Source: CADCUY01 sp964242735 (GTDB lineage Bacteria; Actinomycetota; Actinomycetes; Actinomycetales; Quadrisphaeraceae). Taken from it: a stretch of 64,000 bases of DNA. The position numbers and the translations under genes are program-made. Of the stretch, positions 53,574 through 64,000 are shown piece by piece. Below the pieces are notes generated by a model. The model had not been told where the DNA came from and searched no databases. It saw only the letters and a list, made by a program, of their open reading frames with translations. Position 1 is the stretch's first letter; each line of letters begins with the position of its first letter. The stretch lies in NCBI GenBank assembly GCA_964242735.1, contig CAXTAK010000014.1, positions 40,129 to 104,128 of the forward strand. Direction: 5' to 3'.

Positions 53574-54638
53574 GTGAGCGCTGCGCCGTCGGCCCCGCCC
53601 CTGCCCGCGTCGCTGGTCGCGCGCACCCCGCAGCCGGACACCGACCGCCTGCTGGCCGACCTGGTTCCCCCGCCGCACTTCGCCGCCGCGAGCTTCGCCA
53701 GCTACCGCCCCGACCCGACGCAGCCCACCCAGGTGCGCGCGGTCTCGGCGCTGGAGGACCTCGCGACCCGCGCCGGCGCCGGCAGCGGCAGCTCCGGCGG
53801 TGGGGTCCTGCGCCGGTGGTTCGGCGGCCGGCCAGCGGCGCCCACCCGCCCGCTGGGCGCGTACCTCGACGGCGGCTTCGGCGTCGGCAAGACCCACCTC
53901 CTCGCGGCCCTGTTCCACGCGGTCGCCCGCGGCGGTGGGCGTGGGGCGTTCGGCACCTTCGTGGAGTACACCAACCTCGCCGGGGCCCTCGGCTTCGCCC
54001 GGGCCGTCCAGGTGCTCTCGGCCAACGCGGTGGTGTGCATCGACGAGTTCGAGCTCGACGACCCCGGTGACACGGTGCTCATGGCCCGGCTGCTGCGCGA
54101 GCTGTCCGACGCGGGCGTGGCCCTGGCGGCGACGTCGAACACCCTGCCCGGGTCGCTGGGGGACGGCCGCTTCGCCGCCGCCGACTTCCTGCGCGAGATC
54201 CAGGCGGTGGCCGATCGCTTCGAGGTGGTGCGCGTCGACGGGGAGGACTACCGCCACCGCGGGCTGCCCGCCCCTCCGGCCCCGGCCACCGACGGGCAGG
54301 TGCTCGCCCGCGCCGCGGCCAGCGGGCCGGGCGGCGTGCTGGACGACTTCCCTGCGCTGCTGGAGCACCTCGCGAGCCTGCACCCCAGCCGCTACGGCGC
54401 CCTGCTGGACGGCGTGACGTCGGTGCACTGGCGCGGGGTGCACCAGCTCACCGACCAGAACGTGGGGCTGCGCCTGGTGGTGCTCGTGGACCGCCTGTAC
54501 GACCGCGACCTGCCGGTGGTGGCCAGCGGCGTCCCGCTGGACCAGCTCTTCGACGAGACGATGCTCACCGGCGGGTACCGCAAGAAGTACCACCGCGCGA
54601 TCTCCCGGGTCACCGCCCTGGCCCGCGCGGCCGGCTGA
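53574..54638 (+). CDS. zapE: ZapE/AFG1-like ATPase
   Basis: 354 aa AAA-type ATPase. Walker A GGFGVGKTHLLAALF at about residues 100-114, Walker B VVCIDEFELDDPGD, and sensor-like ATSNTLP are intact. The C-terminal segment RKKYHRAISR is family-typical. The E. coli homologue ZapE acts at the division ring. GTG 53574 gives a short Ala/Pro N terminus. It diverges from the leader peptide/sulfurtransferase unit. Confidence 0.92.
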   Translation: MSAAPSAPPLPASLVARTPQPDTDRLLADLVPPPHFAAASFASYRPDPTQPTQVRAVSALEDLATRAGAGSGSSGGGVLRRWFGGRPAAPTRPLGAYLDGGFGVGKTHLLAALFHAVARGGGRGAFGTFVEYTNLAGALGFARAVQVLSANAVVCIDEFELDDPGDTVLMARLLRELSDAGVALAATSNTLPGSLGDGRFAAADFLREIQAVADRFEVVRVDGEDYRHRGLPAPPAPATDGQVLARAAASGPGGVLDDFPALLEHLASLHPSRYGALLDGVTSVHWRGVHQLTDQNVGLRLVVLVDRLYDRDLPVVASGVPLDQLFDETMLTGGYRKKYHRAISRVTALARAAG

Positions 54639-54693
54639 GGCTCCACGGCGCGGCCGGCTGAGGCTCCACGGCGCTGCCGGCTGAGGGTTCACA
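54625..54693. repeat. 23-bp tandem repeat over the 3' end of zapE
   Basis: Unit GCGCGGCCGGCTGAGGCTCCACG in two perfect copies (54625-54647 and 54648-54670) and one diverged copy to 54693. Each unit contains an in-frame-capable TGA, and the first one supplies the zapE stop. The array abuts the pnkp remnant, so it may mark a rearrangement edge. Confidence 0.8.
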
Positions 54694-55155
54694 GCCGGGG
54701 GTCCACCGGCTCGGACTCCAGCGCCAGGACGGCGCACACCGCCTCGTGCACGCGCCAGAGGGGCTCACGGGCCACCGCGCGCTCGAGGGACTCGACGCCG
54801 AGCGCGTGCTCCCGCGCGGCCAGGGACCGCTTCAGACCCAGGCTGCGGCTGCGCAGCCGCTCCAGGTTCCCGGCTCGGTGCACTGGGGGCCGTGGACCAG
54901 GCGCAGGTGCTCGCGCCCACGCACCGCGACCCTGTGCTGGACGCCGCGCCCGACCCGCTCGGGACGCGAGGGCTCGACCACCATCCCCTCCCCGCCCGCC
55001 GCGGTGAGCGCCTGCCACCACGCCACCCCGGCGGCCATCGAGCCCGGGTCGGTGACGTCGACGGGCAGCCGTCGCGCGGTGCGCACCAGGGTCGGGGCCC
55101 CCGCCACCAGGGCGTCGGCCGCGCCCAGGCGCCAGGCGTGGTCGCGACCACTCAT
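54689..55155 (-). pseudogene. C-terminal remnant of pnkp (polynucleotide kinase-phosphatase, RNA repair)
   Basis: About 155 residues matching the ligase-domain end of bacterial Pnkp are split by one frameshift near 54868. The first frame has SGRDHAWRLGAADALVAGAP, VAWWQALTAAGGEGMVVEP and RGREHLRLVHGPQCTEP. The second has NLERLRSRSLGLKRSLAARE and AREPLWRVHEAVCAVLALE and ends ESEPVDPRL. Full Pnkp is about 850 aa with kinase, phosphatase and ligase modules and partners Hen1; neither the 5' two-thirds nor hen1 is here. The Lys of motif V reads Glu (GEGMVVEP). Confidence 0.75.
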
Positions 55156-55246
55156 CCTGGCGATGATCTGGACCTGTTGGACCGATACGGCTCCGGAGCT
55201 CCACCGAGTCCGAGATCACCGCTGACGGGGAGCAGGGACGGGACGG

Positions 55247-57073
<1,827 letters not shown>

Positions 57074-57184
57074 GGGCGACAACCCTGCGACCTCAGCGGC
57101 GCCGCCGCACCCGCGCGGGCTCCTCCGGGTGCTCGAGGTGCCGCTGACGCATGCAGCCCCGCAGCGCGACCCCTCCGCGGACGT

Positions 57185-57245
57185 CGACGGGGGACGCCGC
57201 GCCCCCCGCATCGCGTCGACCCGAGGGGCTCGGCGTCCCCCGTCG
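57185..57245. terminator. Perfect 15-bp inverted repeat between def and treZ
   Basis: Arms CGACGGGGGACGCCG (57185-57199) and CGGCGTCCCCCGTCG (57231-57245) are exactly complementary, with a 31-base interior that can itself pair through CCCC/GGGG. It lies about 115 bp after the def stop and 112 bp before the treZ start, fitting a terminator of the treX-treY-def transcript. Confidence 0.7.
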
Positions 57246-57359
57246 CCCGAAGGCCGGACGACAGCGGCAGTCGGCCGAGGGCCCGGCATCCCCGGTCGAC
57301 GGGGTCAGTCGCCAGGGGCCGGTCGACAGCCGCCCGTCGACGGTCGGTCCGCGCCGCTC

Positions 57360-57962
57360 TCAGTCCTCGTCGCGCTCCGCGAGGTTCGCGTTGCTCGACA
57401 GGGTCCGCAGGTCGGCGGAGTCGAGGTACAGCACGCCGTTGAGGTGGTCGGTCTCGTGCTGGACGATGCGCGCCGGCCACCCGCTGAGCTCCGCCTCGCG
57501 AGCGGCGCCGCGCTCATCGGTCCACGACAGCCGCACCCGGTGCGGGCGTGAGACCACCGCCTGGTAGCCCTCCACGCTCAGGCACCCCTCGTAGAAGGGC
57601 ACCCGCTCCTCGCCGACCACCTCGTAGCGGGGGTTGACCAGCACGGTGAACGGCAGCTCCCCCCGCTCGCGCGGGTCGTCCTCCCCGTCATCCTCCCCGG
57701 CGGTCCCGGCGTCCTCGACGACGGCCAGGGCCAGCGGCACCCCCACCTGGGGCGCGGCCAGGCCCACCCCGGGCGCGTCGTGCATGGTCAGGCGCATCGC
57801 CTCGACGAGCTCGGCGAACAGCTCGTCGCTGATCTGCCCGTCGTAGGGGTCGGCGCCCCGGCGCAGCACCGGGTCACCGGCCTGCACGATGGGCAGCACC
57901 CGCGGGCCCTGGCGCAGCAGTCGCCCCACCCGGCGGCGCAGCTCCTTGCCGGGATCGTTCAC
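57360..57962 (-). CDS. def: Peptide deformylase
   Basis: 200 aa. Removes the formyl group from nascent proteins using a metal. All three motifs are present: GVGLAAPQVG, EGCLSVEGY and QHETDHLNG. An acidic insert (DAGTAGEDDGEDDPRERGE) lies after motif I. GTG 57962 overlaps the treY stop (GTGA), so this essential-type gene is translationally coupled to trehalose synthesis. Actinobacteria commonly have several def copies, so this may be a second one. Confidence 0.93.
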   Translation of the reverse strand: MNDPGKELRRRVGRLLRQGPRVLPIVQAGDPVLRRGADPYDGQISDELFAELVEAMRLTMHDAPGVGLAAPQVGVPLALAVVEDAGTAGEDDGEDDPRERGELPFTVLVNPRYEVVGEERVPFYEGCLSVEGYQAVVSRPHRVRLSWTDERGAAREAELSGWPARIVQHETDHLNGVLYLDSADLRTLSSNANLAERDED

Positions 57963-60544
57963 GGACGCACCAGCAGGGCCACGGGCAGCTCGGCGAGCAG
58001 CTCGGCGAGCAGGCGCGTGCCGCCGGCGACGTCGGCGCCGGTCAGCTCCTCGCGCCAGGGCCCCGCGGGCAGGGCGATGGTGTGACCGCCCCACCCGCCG
58101 TGGCGCTCCAGGGCCACCTGCAGGCGCGTCGCGACGACCACGACCTCCGGCTCAGCCCCGCCAGCGCTGCCGACCCCGCCACCAGCCCCACCACCGACCC
58201 CGCTGCCCCGGCCGAAGGCCAGCGCGCTGCCCGTGGACGTCGCGACGGCGCTGTACGTGGTGCCCGCACCGGTGAAGACGTCGGGCCGCCCCCGGCGCAG
58301 GCGCAGCGCCCGGGAGGTCACGAGCAGCTTCTCGTCGTGCAGGTCCCGCGCCCTGCCCCCCGCGTCGAGGTGCGCCAGGCGCGCGCGCCGCTCGGCGTAG
58401 TCCACGGGGCGCCGGTTGTCGGGGTCGACCAGGGACAGGTCGACGCACTCGGTGCCCTGGTACACGTCGGGCACCCCCGGCATCGTCAGCTGCACGAGCT
58501 TCTGCCCCAGCACCCCGGTGCGCACGGCGGGCGCGATGCGCTGGTCGAAGGCGGCGAGCCGGGCCAGGAGCGCCGTGTCGCCGAGCACCCCGTGGACGAA
58601 GTCGGCGACCGCGGCCTCGTACGCCGGCTCCACCGAGGTCCACGAGGTGTGCAGCTTCGCCTCCCGGGTCGCCTTGCTCAGGTAGTCCAGCAGCCGCTGC
58701 GACGCGATGGGCCCTCCGGCGCGGTCGCTGCCCCACGTGCCCACCAGCGTCTGCCACACCAGGTGCTCGGTGGCGGCGTCCAGCAGGCCCGAGCGGTGCG
58801 GTGCGGCGGCCTCGCGCCACGCGCGCAGCTCGCCCGCCCACTCCAGCGCCACCTCCGAGAGCACCGCCAGGCGGGCCCGCACGTCCTCGCTGCGCTTGGT
58901 GTCGTGGGTCGACAGCGTCGTCATCGCCACCGGCCAGTCGCGCACCTGCTGGCTGCAGTAGGCGTGGAACTCCTCCGGCACCACCCCCAGGCGGTCGGGG
59001 TCACCGCCCACCTCGTTGAGGGAGGACAGCCGGAACCACCGGTAGAACGCGGTGTCCTCCACGCCCTTGGCCATCACCGGCCCGCAGGTCTGCTGGAACC
59101 GCACGACCACCTCGTGCCGCTCGACGTCGTGCAGGCGCCCGGCGCTGCCGACCTCGCGGCCCAGCAGCAGGTCGACGACGACGGCGAGGGTCTCGTGCCG
59201 CTCCTCGGGCAGGTGCGCGCGCGCCCGGGTCGCGGCGGCCTCCACGGCCTCGACGGCGACGGCGTCGGCTGGCTCGCCCGGCACCACGTACGCCCGGTAC
59301 CGGTCGACGGCGACGAGCAGCTCCACCAGGCACTCCCGCAGCGCGCGCTCGGTGTGGTCGCGCAGGCGGACGTCGCGGGTGCAGACGTCGCGCAGCAGCT
59401 CCGTCAGCCGGTGCACCTCGGCGTACAGGCCGTGCTCGACGACCTCCCGCTTCGCCTCTTCCACCACCGCGCCGAAGCTGCGGGAGTCACCGGTGACCTC
59501 GGTGAGCAGGGCGCTGAGCGGGGCCGCCCCGGAGAGGTCCACGAACAGCCCGCCGACGCGCAGCAGCGCGTCGTAGCCGGTGGTCCCCGCGCACGGCCAG
59601 TCGTCGGGCAGCCGCTCGCTGCCCTCGGTGATCTTCTCCACCACCACCCACGCGCCGCCGGTGCGCTCGTGGAGGCGCCGCACGTACCCGCGGGGGTCGG
59701 CGAGACCGTCGGGGTGGTCGATGCGCAGCCCGTGCAAGCTGCCGTCGGCGATCAGCTGCAGGAGGAGGTCGTGGGTGGCGTCGAAGACCTCGGGGTCCTC
59801 CACGCGGATGGCGGCGAGGGTGTCGACGTCGAAGAAGCGCCGGTAGTTCAGCTCCTCGTCGGCGACCCGCCAGTGGGCCAGGCGGTACCACTGGCGGTCC
59901 ACCAGCTCCGCCAGCGGCAGGGACTCCGTGCCGGGGCGCACGGGGAAGACGTGGTCGTAGTAGCGCAGCAGCGGCTCGCCCGTCCCACTGCCGCCGCCCG
60001 TCAGGTCCAGGCTGAGCTCCCCGGCGCCGAGGACCTGCCCGATGCGCGAGCCGAGCACCGGCATCAGCAGCGGGTGGCGCTCGCCGTCGGCCCCCGCCCA
60101 GTCCACGTCGAACCACCGGGCGAAGGGGGAGTCGGGGCCCTCGCGCAGCACCGACCACAGCGGGGCGTTCTGCGACGCGGGGGTGGGCACCGCCATGTGG
60201 TTGGGCACCACGTCGACCACCGCGCCCAGGCCCGCGGCGCGCAGCGCGCCGACGAGGAGCTCGAACGCCGCCCGTCCCCCGGCCTCGGGGTTGACCCGGG
60301 TGTGGTCGATGACGTCGTAGCCGTGCGCTGAGCCCGGGACGGGCGCCAGCACGGGGGAGAGGTACGCGTGGGTGACCCCGAGGGCGCCGAGGTGGTCGAC
60401 CACGCCCGCGGCGTCGGCGAAGCCGAACTCCGGGCGCACCTGCAGCCGGTAGGTCGAGACCGGTTGGGGCATCCCCGGGGAGGGCCGGTGCGCGGGGTTC
60501 GACGTCGGGGCCGGGGCCTCACCGCTGGTGGGACGAGCGGTCAC
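57959..60544 (-). CDS. treY: Malto-oligosyltrehalose synthase
   Basis: 861 aa GH13 enzyme turning the reducing end of maltodextrin into a trehalose unit. STYRLQVRPEFGFADAAGVV begins the catalytic domain, followed by VVDVVPNHMAV, HGLRIDHPDGLADP (nucleophile Asp), WVVVEKITEGSERLP (acid Glu) and TTLSTHDTKRSEDVRAR. A Gly-rich insert (GSGVGGGAGGGVGSAGG) lies in the C-terminal domain. GTG 60544 overlaps the treX stop (GTGA), which fixes the start. Confidence 0.96.
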   Translation of the reverse strand: MTARPTSGEAPAPTSNPAHRPSPGMPQPVSTYRLQVRPEFGFADAAGVVDHLGALGVTHAYLSPVLAPVPGSAHGYDVIDHTRVNPEAGGRAAFELLVGALRAAGLGAVVDVVPNHMAVPTPASQNAPLWSVLREGPDSPFARWFDVDWAGADGERHPLLMPVLGSRIGQVLGAGELSLDLTGGGSGTGEPLLRYYDHVFPVRPGTESLPLAELVDRQWYRLAHWRVADEELNYRRFFDVDTLAAIRVEDPEVFDATHDLLLQLIADGSLHGLRIDHPDGLADPRGYVRRLHERTGGAWVVVEKITEGSERLPDDWPCAGTTGYDALLRVGGLFVDLSGAAPLSALLTEVTGDSRSFGAVVEEAKREVVEHGLYAEVHRLTELLRDVCTRDVRLRDHTERALRECLVELLVAVDRYRAYVVPGEPADAVAVEAVEAAATRARAHLPEERHETLAVVVDLLLGREVGSAGRLHDVERHEVVVRFQQTCGPVMAKGVEDTAFYRWFRLSSLNEVGGDPDRLGVVPEEFHAYCSQQVRDWPVAMTTLSTHDTKRSEDVRARLAVLSEVALEWAGELRAWREAAAPHRSGLLDAATEHLVWQTLVGTWGSDRAGGPIASQRLLDYLSKATREAKLHTSWTSVEPAYEAAVADFVHGVLGDTALLARLAAFDQRIAPAVRTGVLGQKLVQLTMPGVPDVYQGTECVDLSLVDPDNRRPVDYAERRARLAHLDAGGRARDLHDEKLLVTSRALRLRRGRPDVFTGAGTTYSAVATSTGSALAFGRGSGVGGGAGGGVGSAGGAEPEVVVVATRLQVALERHGGWGGHTIALPAGPWREELTGADVAGGTRLLAELLAELPVALLVRP

Positions 60545-62688
60545 GCGTAGGGCACCTCGACGGCGGGGCGCTGCAGCACCGCCATGCTGCGGCCCCGCAG
60601 GTGGGCCACCCGCCCGGCCTTCAGCTCCTCGTCGGCCACGAGGCGACCGTCGGTGTCGAGGACGACGGTCCACACGGTGGCGTACGACTCCTCGGGGAGG
60701 GTGAAGTCGATCCCCTGGTGGCTGGCGTTGAGCAGCAGGAGGAAGGAGTCGTCGACGATCTTCTCCCCGCGGGGGCTCGGCTCGGGGATCGCGGAGCCGT
60801 TGAGGAACACCGCGACGGCGCGCGCGTCGCCCTGGCCCCAGTCCTGGTCGGTCATGTGCGCACCGGCGGGGGTGAACCAGGCGATGTCCTGCAGGTGCGA
60901 CTCCCCCCCGTGCCGGGCGTCGCCGGCGAAGAAGCGGCGGCGGCGGAAGACGGGGTGCTGCGCGCGCAGCGCCATCACCTGCTGGGTGAAGCGCAGCATC
61001 TCGCGCTGCTCGTCGGTGAGGTCCCAGTCGATCCAGGTGACCTCGTTGTCCTGGCAGTACCCGTTGTTGTTGCCGCCCTGGGTGCGGCCGATCTCGTCGC
61101 CGTGCAGGATCATCGGCACGCCCTGGGAGAGCAGCAGGGTGCTCAGCAGGTTCCGCTGCTGGCGCCCGCGCAGCCGCTTGACGTCGAGGTCGTCGGTCTC
61201 CCCCTCCACCCCGCCGTTCCACGAGCGGTTGTGGTTCTCCCCGTCCATCCCGCCCTCGCCGTTGGCGTCGTTGTGCTTGTCGTTGTACGAGACGAGGTCG
61301 CGCAGGGTGAAGCCGTCGTGGGCGGTGACGAAGTTGATGGAGGCGATGGGCTTGCGCCCGGAGTGCTCGTACAGGTCGGAGGAGCCGGCGATGCGCGAGG
61401 CGAACTCCCCCAGCGTGGAGGCCTCGCCGCGCCAGAAGTCGCGCACGGTGTCGCGGTACTTGCCGTTCCACTCCGTCCACAGCGGGGGGAAGTTACCGAC
61501 CTGGTAGCCCCCGTCGCCGACGTCCCACGGCTCGGCGATGAGCTTGACCTGGCTGACCACCGGGTCCTGCTGGATCAGGTCGAAGAAGACGGAGAGCCGG
61601 TCGACCTCGTGGAACTGGCGGGCCAGGGTCGAGGCGAGGTCGAAGCGGAACCCGTCGACGTGCATGTCGGTGACCCAGTACCGCAGCGAGTCCATGATCA
61701 GTTGCAGGACGTGCGGGGAGCGCATCAGCAGGGAGTTGCCGGTGCCGGTGGTGTCGAAGTAGTGGGCGCGGTCGGAGTCGACCAGGCGGTAGTAGTTGCT
61801 GTTGTCGATGCCGCGCATCGACAGGGTGGGACCCATCTGGTTGCCCTCGGCCGTGTGGTTGTAGACCACGTCGAGGATCACCTCGATGCCCGCGTCGTGG
61901 AGGCTGCGCACCATCGCCTTGAACTCCATGACCTGCTGGCCGCGGGTGCCGGTGGAGGAGTAGGCGTTGTGGGGTGCGAAGAACCCGATGGTGTTGTAGC
62001 CCCAGTAGTTGCTCAGGCCCTTGTCGACCAGGTGGGTGTCCTGCACGAACTGGTGGACGGGCATCAGCTCGATGGCGGTCACCCCCAGGGAGACCAGGTG
62101 CTCGATCATCGCGGGGTGCCCGATGCCGGCGTACGTGCCGCGGACCTCCTCGGGCAGGCCGGGGTGGGTCTGGGTCAGGCCCTTCACGTGCGCCTCGTAG
62201 ATCACGCTCTCGTGGTACTCGTGCCGCGGCGGGCGGTCGGTGCCCCAGTCGAAGTACGGGTTGACCACGACGGAGTACATGGTGTGCTCGAGGCTGTCCG
62301 CGTCGTTGAGGCGGCCCGGCGCGTCGAAGTGGTAGGAGAACAGCGACTCGTCACCGTCGACCTGGCCGTCGACCGCCTTGGCGTAGGGGTCGAGCAGCAG
62401 CTTCGCGGGGTTGCAGCGGTGCCCGGCCGCGGGGTCGTGGGGCCCGTGGACGCGGAAGCCGTACCGCTGGCCGGGCTGCAGGCCCGGGAGGTAGGTGTGC
62501 CAGACGAAGCCGTCGACCTCCGTCATCTCGATGCGCGTCTCGACCAGGGTCCTCCTGCTGCGGGCGCTGGCGTCGTCGATCAGGCACAGCTCCACCCTCT
62601 CGGCGATCTCGGAGAAGAGCGCGAAGTTGGTCCCCGCGCCGTCGTAGGTGGCCCCCAGGGGGTAGGGGCGGCCGGGCCAGATCTGCAT
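60541..62688 (-). CDS. treX: Glycogen debranching enzyme (TreX/GlgX)
   Basis: 715 aa GH13 isoamylase-type enzyme that debranches glycogen to feed TreY. It shows the N-terminal CBM48 (GATYDGAGTNFALFSE), DVVYNHTAEGNQMGPTL, nucleophile Asp in VDGFRFDLAS, acid Glu in KLIAEPWDVGDGGY and NFVTAHDGFTLRDL. ATG 62688 (MQIWPGRPYPLG) is family-typical; upstream in-frame sequence is rejected. First gene of treX-treY-def. Confidence 0.96.
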   Translation of the reverse strand: MQIWPGRPYPLGATYDGAGTNFALFSEIAERVELCLIDDASARSRRTLVETRIEMTEVDGFVWHTYLPGLQPGQRYGFRVHGPHDPAAGHRCNPAKLLLDPYAKAVDGQVDGDESLFSYHFDAPGRLNDADSLEHTMYSVVVNPYFDWGTDRPPRHEYHESVIYEAHVKGLTQTHPGLPEEVRGTYAGIGHPAMIEHLVSLGVTAIELMPVHQFVQDTHLVDKGLSNYWGYNTIGFFAPHNAYSSTGTRGQQVMEFKAMVRSLHDAGIEVILDVVYNHTAEGNQMGPTLSMRGIDNSNYYRLVDSDRAHYFDTTGTGNSLLMRSPHVLQLIMDSLRYWVTDMHVDGFRFDLASTLARQFHEVDRLSVFFDLIQQDPVVSQVKLIAEPWDVGDGGYQVGNFPPLWTEWNGKYRDTVRDFWRGEASTLGEFASRIAGSSDLYEHSGRKPIASINFVTAHDGFTLRDLVSYNDKHNDANGEGGMDGENHNRSWNGGVEGETDDLDVKRLRGRQQRNLLSTLLLSQGVPMILHGDEIGRTQGGNNNGYCQDNEVTWIDWDLTDEQREMLRFTQQVMALRAQHPVFRRRRFFAGDARHGGESHLQDIAWFTPAGAHMTDQDWGQGDARAVAVFLNGSAIPEPSPRGEKIVDDSFLLLLNASHQGIDFTLPEESYATVWTVVLDTDGRLVADEELKAGRVAHLRGRSMAVLQRPAVEVPYA

Positions 62689-62799
62689 CGTCTTCTTCCC
62701 TCGGATGATCGGTCGTTGCCGGTCATCCTCGCCGAACACCGCTCCGGCCGCCGACCGGGCGCCCCCAATCATCCCCCGTCCGGGCCCGTCGCCGGGGCT

Positions 62800-63783
62800 T
62801 CACGGGCGGGGGTCGGGGTCCGCGGCGGCGCGGCGCGCGAACAGCTCCGCGGCGCGCCGTCCCAGCTCACCGACGGGCAGGGCGCGCCCGTCGAGGGAGG
62901 TCACGGCCTGGACGTCGCGCAGCGAGGACAGCAGCAGCACCTCCTCCGCCCGGGCCAGGGCCGCCATCGGCACCGGCTCCTCGCGCAGCACCAGGCCCTC
63001 CTGGTCCGCCCACGCCAGCAGCAGCGCGCGGGTGATGCCGGCGAGGCACCCCGAGGTCAGCGGCGGGGTCAGCAGCTCGCCGGGGTGCTCGGGCAGGGCG
63101 AGCACGACGTTGGAGCCGGTGCCCTCGCACAGGTCCCCGACGGTGTTGGCCATCAGCGCCTCGGTGGCGCCCAGGGACTGCGCCCGCCGGAGCGCCACGA
63201 CGTTCTCGGCGTAGGACGTGGTCTTCAGCCCGGCCACCGCCGACCGCTCGTTGCGGGTCCACGCCACGGTGGCGGCGGTGGTGGTGGGGGACGGCGGCGC
63301 CACGGGAGCGGCGGCGGCGATCAGGGTGCCGGACCCGGCGTCCCCGCCGGCCGCCGTGGGGGTCGGTCGCGAGGATGACAGGGGCCCGGGGCCAGCGGTC
63401 CACGTCAGGCGCAGCACCCACGGTGCACCTGCTGGACCGCTCGGGGCGCCGCCGGGGCCGCCGGCACCGGCGATGCCGGCGAGGACCTGCTCGACGGCGT
63501 CTCGCACCCGGTGCTCCTCGGGGGCCGGGAGGCCCGTGCCCCGGGCGGAGCGGGCGAGCCGCTCCAGGTGCAGGGTGAGGGCGAAGGGGCCGGCGTCGGT
63601 GACCTTCACGCTCTCGAAGACCCCGTCGCCGACGGTGAGCCCGTGGTCGAGAGCGGGGACGACGGCCTCGTCAGCGGTGGTCAGGCGATCCCCGGCCCAC
63701 ACCACGCGGGCGCCCGCCGGAGGCACCGCGGACATCGGCGGTGCTGCGGCGGTGGGGAGCGCGGTGGGGCGCGCGACGGTCAC
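62800..63783 (-). CDS. Class IV aminotransferase, aminodeoxychorismate lyase-like
   Basis: 327 aa PLP enzyme of the fold-type IV group. The cofactor Lys is in VAGLKTTSYAENV; LDHGLTVGDGVFESVKV, ANTVGDLCEGTGSNVVL and TSGCLAGITRALLL are class signatures. The lysine context KTTSYAEN suits PabC (folate branch) better than branched-chain or D-amino-acid aminotransferases. A Gly/Ala/Pro-rich insert (residues about 105-150) is unusual. GTG 63783 has an AGGAGGT site. Confidence 0.88.
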   Translation of the reverse strand: MTVARPTALPTAAAPPMSAVPPAGARVVWAGDRLTTADEAVVPALDHGLTVGDGVFESVKVTDAGPFALTLHLERLARSARGTGLPAPEEHRVRDAVEQVLAGIAGAGGPGGAPSGPAGAPWVLRLTWTAGPGPLSSSRPTPTAAGGDAGSGTLIAAAAPVAPPSPTTTAATVAWTRNERSAVAGLKTTSYAENVVALRRAQSLGATEALMANTVGDLCEGTGSNVVLALPEHPGELLTPPLTSGCLAGITRALLLAWADQEGLVLREEPVPMAALARAEEVLLLSSLRDVQAVTSLDGRALPVGELGRRAAELFARRAAADPDPRP

Positions 63784-63923
63784 GAGACCTCCTCGGGCCG
63801 GCGGGCGGGGCGGTTGGACGGGTGCGATGGCGGGCCACTACAGTCTCCCGGGTCGGCAGCGACCGTGCCAGCACCACGTGGACGCCAGCACGGGTCCAGG
63901 TGCTCGGACGGGAGCGGCTGCAC

Positions 63924-63995
63924 GCGGACGTGGCTCAGTGGTAGAGCATCACCTTGCCAAGGTGAGGGTCGCGGGTTCGAATCCCGTCGTCCGCT
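63924..63995 (+). tRNA. tRNA-Gly(GCC)
   Basis: Acceptor arms GCGGACG (63924-63930) and CGTCCGC (63988-63994) pair perfectly. The D arm contains GGCTCAGTGGTAGAGC, the anticodon stem-loop is ACCTTGCCAAGGT with anticodon GCC, and the T arm is GCGGGTTCGAATCCCGT. Discriminator base T at 63995. CCA is not encoded. Confidence 0.97.
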
Positions 63996-64000
63996 CGGAG

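Noticed and set aside
60601..63378. 925-codon plus-strand open frame opposite treX and pabC-like genes
   Set aside because: Val/Asp/Gly/His-rich mirror of the minus-strand genes, with no recognisable domain.

Overview
The window is 64 kb of very GC-rich DNA with strong G/C third-codon bias, frequent GTG starts and many 4-bp start/stop overlaps. It reads as chromosomal core of a high-GC actinobacterium. Supporting markers are a DUF3000 gene, a WhiI-like regulator, HemQ of the coproporphyrin heme route, LmeA-family (DUF2993) and F420-type PPOX families, split LigD-type repair proteins and TreXYZ. The exact genus cannot be read from the sequence; a Kineosporia/Kineococcus-type lineage is my guess. 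Two 100-N runs (17691-17790, 29600-29699) show it is a scaffold of a draft assembly.

Layout. 1-10.1 kb: end of an APC permease, a TRAM RNA methyltransferase, aconitase behind a perfect 18-bp palindrome, a TauE-type exporter, a flavin disulfide reductase and an ABC-F protein. 10.2-13.3 kb: a decayed patch (GNAT mosaic, comB-like pseudogene), a vapBC toxin-antitoxin pair and a lone dhaK. 13.3-21.4 kb: dxs, two genes of unknown or lipid-binding type, and the fatty-acid beta-oxidation pair fadB-fadA. 21.4-35.4 kb: an accessory stretch with several broken genes (Uma2, uppP, apbE, a thioredoxin-reductase-like gene, a cupin gene, a PPOX gene), dedA, a convergent two-component pair, membrane proteins of unknown role, and an intact iron-uptake operon efeUOB behind a DtxR/IdeR-like box. 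35.5-40.8 kb: the conserved block rnd, whiI-like, DUF3000, hemE, hemG/hemY. 40.8-54.7 kb: a LigD polymerase-type protein, a two-gene sugar/polyol operon (AGE isomerase plus zinc dehydrogenase), hemQ, an ElaA-type acetyltransferase, msrB, an ATP-dependent DNA ligase, an alpha/beta hydrolase, sufE and a rhodanese-type sulfurtransferase behind a newly read cysteine-type leader peptide, and zapE. 54.7-64 kb: a 3' remnant of an RNA-repair pnkp gene, the trehalose genes treX-treY-def and treZ, a pabC-like gene and tRNA-Gly(GCC).

Working together: HemE, HemG/HemY and HemQ are three steps of coproporphyrin-dependent heme synthesis. EfeU, EfeO and EfeB form a ferrous iron uptake system that could feed it and whose control site looks iron-responsive. 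TreX, TreY and TreZ convert glycogen to trehalose. The sulfurtransferase and SufE move sulfane sulfur, and the leader peptide suggests cysteine-dependent control. The LigD-type polymerase and the separate ligase resemble the two halves of a fused LigD; no ku gene is in the window.

The main signals for a second look are the aconitase palindrome, the DtxR-like box, the sulfurtransferase leader peptide, the probable CTG start of elaA, and the concentration of frameshifted genes in the accessory patches while all core genes are intact. I did not find a clear new defence or biosynthetic system.
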